DNA from: Bradyrhizobium sp. NP1
Lineage (GTDB): Bacteria > Pseudomonadota > Alphaproteobacteria > Rhizobiales > Xanthobacteraceae
Assembly (NCBI RefSeq): GCF_030378205.1
Contig: NZ_CP127385.1
Coordinates: forward strand, 620,001 to 684,000
Direction of reading: 5' to 3'
Length of the DNA: 64,000 nucleotides
Positions 60,536 to 64,000 of the stretch are shown piece after piece. The first letter of the stretch is position 1. Every line of letters starts with the position of its first letter. Under the pieces are notes generated by a model. That model was not told the DNA's origin and searched no databases. It worked only from the letters and a program-made list of their open reading frames with translations. The position numbers were made by a program, and so were the translations under genes.

Positions 60536-61765
60536 TCAGTCGCGCAGGCTCGCGGGCACGCCACTCATCAGCGTCGCGGTCGCGATATTGGCGAGGATGC
60601 GGTCGTTGTTGATCATCAGCGGCGCCGAGAGCGCGTCGCGCAGGTGACGGCCGACGCTGAAATCGCCGTCATTGCGATAGCCCGAAAGGCCGCAGGCGCG
60701 CATCGCATGCATCACGGTCTCGACGGCGAGCTCGGACGCCTCGACCTTGAGGAGGTTGATCGAGGACTGGAAATCGAGCGCGGCGAGCGCGCGCTCGTCA
60801 TATTCGCGCGACGCATAGTTATCCATGTTCGCGGTGATCGTGGCGCGCAGTTTCGCAAGCGACATCTTCGCCGCGGTGAAGTGCGCAGCGCCCGGCGGCA
60901 TCTGTCCACCGGCGCCACGTGCCGCTTTCCGGATGAAGAGCTGCGCGCGCTCGACCGCGGCGGCCGCAATGCCGGCCCACACCGACGCCCAGCACAGATG
61001 CGCGACCGGCGTCATGGTCTGGGCGTGGATCTTGTCATAGCTTTCCGGGAACACGCGCTCGGCCGGCGCTTTCGCCTTCAATTCAAAGCCGGCGCTGCAG
61101 GTGCCGCGCATGCCGAGCGTCTCCCAGCCCTGCGAGCGAACGAGCGTGTAGTCTTCCTTGGTGAGCGCGACCAGCACCTGGTCGGAGGCGGCGGCGTCGT
61201 TGGCGCGGCGGGCGATGGTGAGGATGCCGTCGGCTTCCGCGCCGTAGGAGATCACGGTAGCGTTGCGGTTGAGCGAGATCTCGCCGTCATCGCGTTCGAC
61301 CGCGGCGGCGCTGGAGCGGACATTGCCGCCGTTCTGGCCTTCGGTGGTGGAGGAAGCGAGCAGCATCTGCTCGGCCGCCACGCGCCGCATCAGCGCCTCG
61401 TGCCAGCGGCTGCCGGTGCCGTGGCGCACCAGGCAGGCGACCTTGGTCTGATGCATGGCGAAGATCATCGCGGCCGAGGAACAGGCGCGCCCCATTGCGT
61501 AGCAGACCTCGGTGACGTCGAAGATCGATGCGCCGAAGCCGCCGAACTCGACCGGGATCTGCATGCCGAGCAGCTTCTGCTCGCGCGCCGCATCGATCGC
61601 AGCTTTCGGAAAACGCGCCAGGCGATCGACCTCTTCGGCTTCAGCGGCCGCAGCGGTCGCGACCGCCGTCGTGCGCTTCAGGAAGGCGGCGCCCCGGTCG
61701 AGCAGCAATCGTTCTGAGTTTTCCCGCGTTGCTTGATCGCGAAGGCTGGCTTCCTGGACGTTCAT
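60536..61765 (-). CDS. Acyl-CoA dehydrogenase-family flavoprotein lacking the usual base
   Basis: A 409-residue protein with the ACAD fold: an N-terminal helical part (EQKLLGMQIPVEFGGFGASI), middle beta domain (SSTTEGQNGGNVRSSAAAVE, GMRGTCSAGFELKAKAP) and C-terminal helical FAD part (MHAMRACGLSGYRNDGDFSV). In medium-chain enzymes the catalytic Glu is in YEGTSQI; here the equivalent stretch reads RDALSAPLMINNDRI, with Ile at that place (by-eye alignment). Another residue must serve as base, or the reaction differs. ATG at 61765 is chosen over a longer frame. It heads the ligase operon and is divergent from the carrier protein, so it may act on aminoacyl- or acyl-S-carrier protein. Confidence 0.82.
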   Translation of the reverse strand: MNVQEASLRDQATRENSERLLLDRGAAFLKRTTAVATAAAAEAEEVDRLARFPKAAIDAAREQKLLGMQIPVEFGGFGASIFDVTEVCYAMGRACSSAAMIFAMHQTKVACLVRHGTGSRWHEALMRRVAAEQMLLASSTTEGQNGGNVRSSAAAVERDDGEISLNRNATVISYGAEADGILTIARRANDAAASDQVLVALTKEDYTLVRSQGWETLGMRGTCSAGFELKAKAPAERVFPESYDKIHAQTMTPVAHLCWASVWAGIAAAAVERAQLFIRKAARGAGGQMPPGAAHFTAAKMSLAKLRATITANMDNYASREYDERALAALDFQSSINLLKVEASELAVETVMHAMRACGLSGYRNDGDFSVGRHLRDALSAPLMINNDRILANIATATLMSGVPASLRD

Positions 61766-62121
61766 GGCTAACGACCTCCGGTTCGCGGATGTAGCGAAGC
61801 GGCGGGGAGTGACCCCGATGCCACCTCGGTCATCCATCAGTTCGGTTTAGGTCAAAGGGTAGGGATTTGATTCAAATGCGTCGATGAAATTCAGGGTAAA
61901 CAGGTCCGCTTTCAAAATGAACGGTTAACCCAACCTTCCCCGATACCCCGGGATTTCTCCGCGCGTGTTAGCGTTAAAGACCGAACGCGCGCCTGGACGA
62001 ACGCCGGTCACTGTTTTTAAAAGCTTCGCCCGCTATAACGACGCGCCTTGCAGCGATCGATTCAGTCGTATCACCGTTGTCAGGTGAGATGCCGGTGCGA
62101 ACGCAGGAAGGGTAAAGAGAG
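61766..62121. promoter_or_regulatory. Divergent region between dehydrogenase and carrier-protein genes
   Basis: These 356 bases hold no gene. They separate the divergent ligase operon and carrier-protein gene, so both promoters should be here. AT-richer sequence around 61860-61930 (for instance GGGATTTGATTCAAATG) is a likely place. No clear operator was found. Confidence 0.4.
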
Positions 62122-62394
62122 ATGCAGGTCGTTGACGTCGACGTTCGAGATCGCATCCTTGTCCTCGTCAAGGCGATCCTTGAGCAGAACGCCATCGTCG
62201 CCGACGTTGCGCCGGACTCGCGGCTTGTCGATGTCGGGCTCACGTCGATGGACATGGTCAGCCTGATGCTCGGCGTCGAAGCCGAGTTCGACCTCACCAT
62301 TCCGCAGGATCAGATCACGCCGGAGAATTTCCAGTCGATCGAGACGCTGGAGCGGCTGATCGCAAGCCAGGTGCAGCCGGTCGGCGCCGCGTGA
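62122..62394 (+). CDS. Acyl/aminoacyl carrier protein
   Basis: A 90-residue acidic four-helix carrier. LVDVGLTSMDMVSLMLGVEA is the helix II region, with the serine of GLTSMDM as phosphopantetheine site (the usual motif is DSL; here TSM, as in other carriers that partner aa:CP ligases as far as I recall). EFDLTIPQDQITPENFQSIE then TLERLI is the usual helix III-IV end. It is the probable acceptor for the ligase encoded divergently at 59518-60492. A weak AAAGAGAG site precedes the ATG. It is followed by two palindromic repeats and mtnP. Confidence 0.88.
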   Translation: MQVVDVDVRDRILVLVKAILEQNAIVADVAPDSRLVDVGLTSMDMVSLMLGVEAEFDLTIPQDQITPENFQSIETLERLIASQVQPVGAA

Positions 62395-62450
62395 CCGAAG
62401 GCGCTCTCTCCGGTTCCAAATCGCCCGCAAAAATGCGATAGCTCTCTCCA

Positions 62451-62528
62451 CGAGTGGAGCGGATTTGACGTTCGCTACCCGTTTGCCACGATTCCATCAT
62501 GCGAACGTCAAATCCAAAGCTCCACTCG
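62451..62528. repeat. Palindromic element (R1)
   Basis: Outer arms CGAGTGGAGC and GCTCCACTCG are a perfect ten-base inverted repeat. Inner arms GGATTTGACGTTCGC (62461-62475) and GCGAACGTCAAATCC (62501-62515) are perfect over 15 bases, with an extra AAA (62516-62518) on the right and a 25-base loop. The design is the same as the CTAG-ended elements, but the ends are different. Confidence 0.82.
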
Positions 62529-62540
62529 CATCAATATTTC

Positions 62541-62616
62541 CTAGTGTCCCGTTGGTTCTGACATTCGTAAGAGAACTCGCTGCAACATGATACGAATGTC
62601 AGAACCGGGACACTAG
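62541..62616. repeat. Palindromic element (R2), inverted copy of the one at 44235
   Basis: CTAGTGTCCC (62541-62550), extra GTT, GGTTCTGACATTCGTA (62554-62569), 21-base loop, TACGAATGTCAGAACC (62591-62606), GGGACACTAG (62607-62616). It ends 12 bases before the mtnP start, so transcripts entering mtnP from upstream would contain a very stable hairpin next to the ribosome binding site. Confidence 0.85.
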
Positions 62617-62628
62617 CGTGGAGCGGGC

Positions 62629-63504
<876 letters not shown>

Positions 63505-63530
63505 CGAGGAGGCCAGGAGCGAGCGCTGCC

Positions 63531-64000
63531 ATGAAGGTCGACGGCAAGCATTTCCGCACAATCTGGCTGGCGCCTGACGGGGTCACCGTCGAGGCGATCG
63601 ATCAGCGTCGGCTGCCGCATGAATTCGTCATCGTTTCGTTGAACACTGTGGAAGAGGCGGCGGAAGCGATCCGCTCGATGCTGGTGCGCGGCGCGCCGCT
63701 GATTGGGGCGGCCGCGGCCTATGGCATGGCGCTCGCGATGCGCGCCGATGCGTCCGACGCGGGAATCGAGCGCGCCTGCCGGATGCTGCTCGCGACGCGC
63801 CCGACCGCGGTCAACCTGCGCTGGGCGCTGGATGAGATGCGCCGCCTGTTGCAGCCATTGCCGCAGCCGGACCGCGTGGCCGCGGCCTATGCGCGGGCGC
63901 GCGAGATTGCCGATGAGGACGTCGCCATCAACAAGGCGATCGGTCGCAACGGGCTTGCCCTGATCGAGGCGGCCGCCGCGCGCAAGCGGCCGGGCGAGGC
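63531..64000 (+). CDS. mtnA: Methylthioribose-1-phosphate isomerase, N-terminal part (cut by window edge)
   Basis: The first 156 residues of an eIF2B-like isomerase that converts methylthioribose-1-P to methylthioribulose-1-P. IEAIDQ-like (VEAIDQRRLPHEF), EEAAEAIRSMLVRGAPLIGA and AAAYGMALAMRA are the MtnA start, followed by RPTAVNLRWALDEM. The catalytic Cys/Asp region lies beyond the window. AGGAGG is upstream, and the gene follows mtnP directly, so they form a salvage operon. Confidence 0.92.
   Translation, partial: MKVDGKHFRTIWLAPDGVTVEAIDQRRLPHEFVIVSLNTVEEAAEAIRSMLVRGAPLIGAAAAYGMALAMRADASDAGIERACRMLLATRPTAVNLRWALDEMRRLLQPLPQPDRVAAAYARAREIADEDVAINKAIGRNGLALIEAAAARKRPGE

Overview
The window looks like chromosome from a high-GC alphaproteobacterium, most probably Bradyrhizobium or a close relative. 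The grounds are the GC-rich codon use, the number of branched-chain-amino-acid (Liv) type ABC transporters, an amino acid:carrier-protein ligase of the kind known from Bradyrhizobium, CTAG-bounded palindromic intergenic repeats and a large exopolysaccharide locus. This is judged by eye; no search was run. There are no rRNA, tRNA, CRISPR, nod or nif genes that I can see.

Region 1 (1-16.3 kb) is accessory and partly decayed. A peptidoglycan/amino-sugar recycling set (SIS-type glucosamine-6-P deaminase and murQ on minus, nagA divergent on plus) lies between two decayed chemotaxis-receptor fragments. Next come an SDR oxidoreductase and a minus-strand operon of a sterol-desaturase-family hydroxylase, two very small ORFs, a Bfd-like ferredoxin and a coniferyl-type aldehyde dehydrogenase, with a divergent LysR regulator. 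A patch of gene debris follows (IS21 istB tail, HGG-motif gene, frameshifted HWE histidine kinase, two related ~35-39 aa ORFs) around one intact secreted PRC-barrel protein. The region ends with an NAD(P)-binding reductase, a SnoaL-like protein and a divergent LysR.

Region 2 (16.3-35.2 kb) is an exopolysaccharide locus: PP1-like phosphatase, polyprenyl-phosphate sugar-1-phosphate transferase, a GT4-GT26 fusion glycosyltransferase, a GT32-like transferase, a Wzx flippase, two methyltransferases, an acyltransferase-3, a Wzy-like polymerase, a GH5 glycosidase, a GT2 transferase, a Wzc-type copolymerase/tyrosine kinase and small secreted or membrane proteins. Orientations are mixed, so it is not a single operon.

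Region 3 (35.3-53.4 kb) reads as one catabolic island: GntR and LysR regulators, two complete Liv-type importers with fused subunits (a permease-ATPase-ATPase triple fusion and an ATPase-ATPase fusion), a cytosine-deaminase-like amidohydrolase with an altered active-site motif, a Rieske oxygenase with its flavin/2Fe-2S reductase, a DUF1116 protein and unknown proteins. Together they suggest import and oxidative/hydrolytic breakdown of a nitrogen-containing small molecule that I cannot identify. It is one of two candidates here for an undescribed system.

Region 4 (53.4-64 kb) holds a metY-metA-polysaccharide deacetylase operon, an HSL-type esterase divergent from a branched-chain-type aminotransferase, and the second candidate. 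That is an amino acid:[carrier protein] ligase operon (acyl-CoA dehydrogenase homologue, ligase, N-acyltransferase-like protein) divergent from its acyl carrier protein. The window ends in methionine salvage (mtnP, then mtnA cut by the window edge). Palindromic elements sit at 22.2-22.4, 44.2-44.4 and 62.4-62.6 kb.
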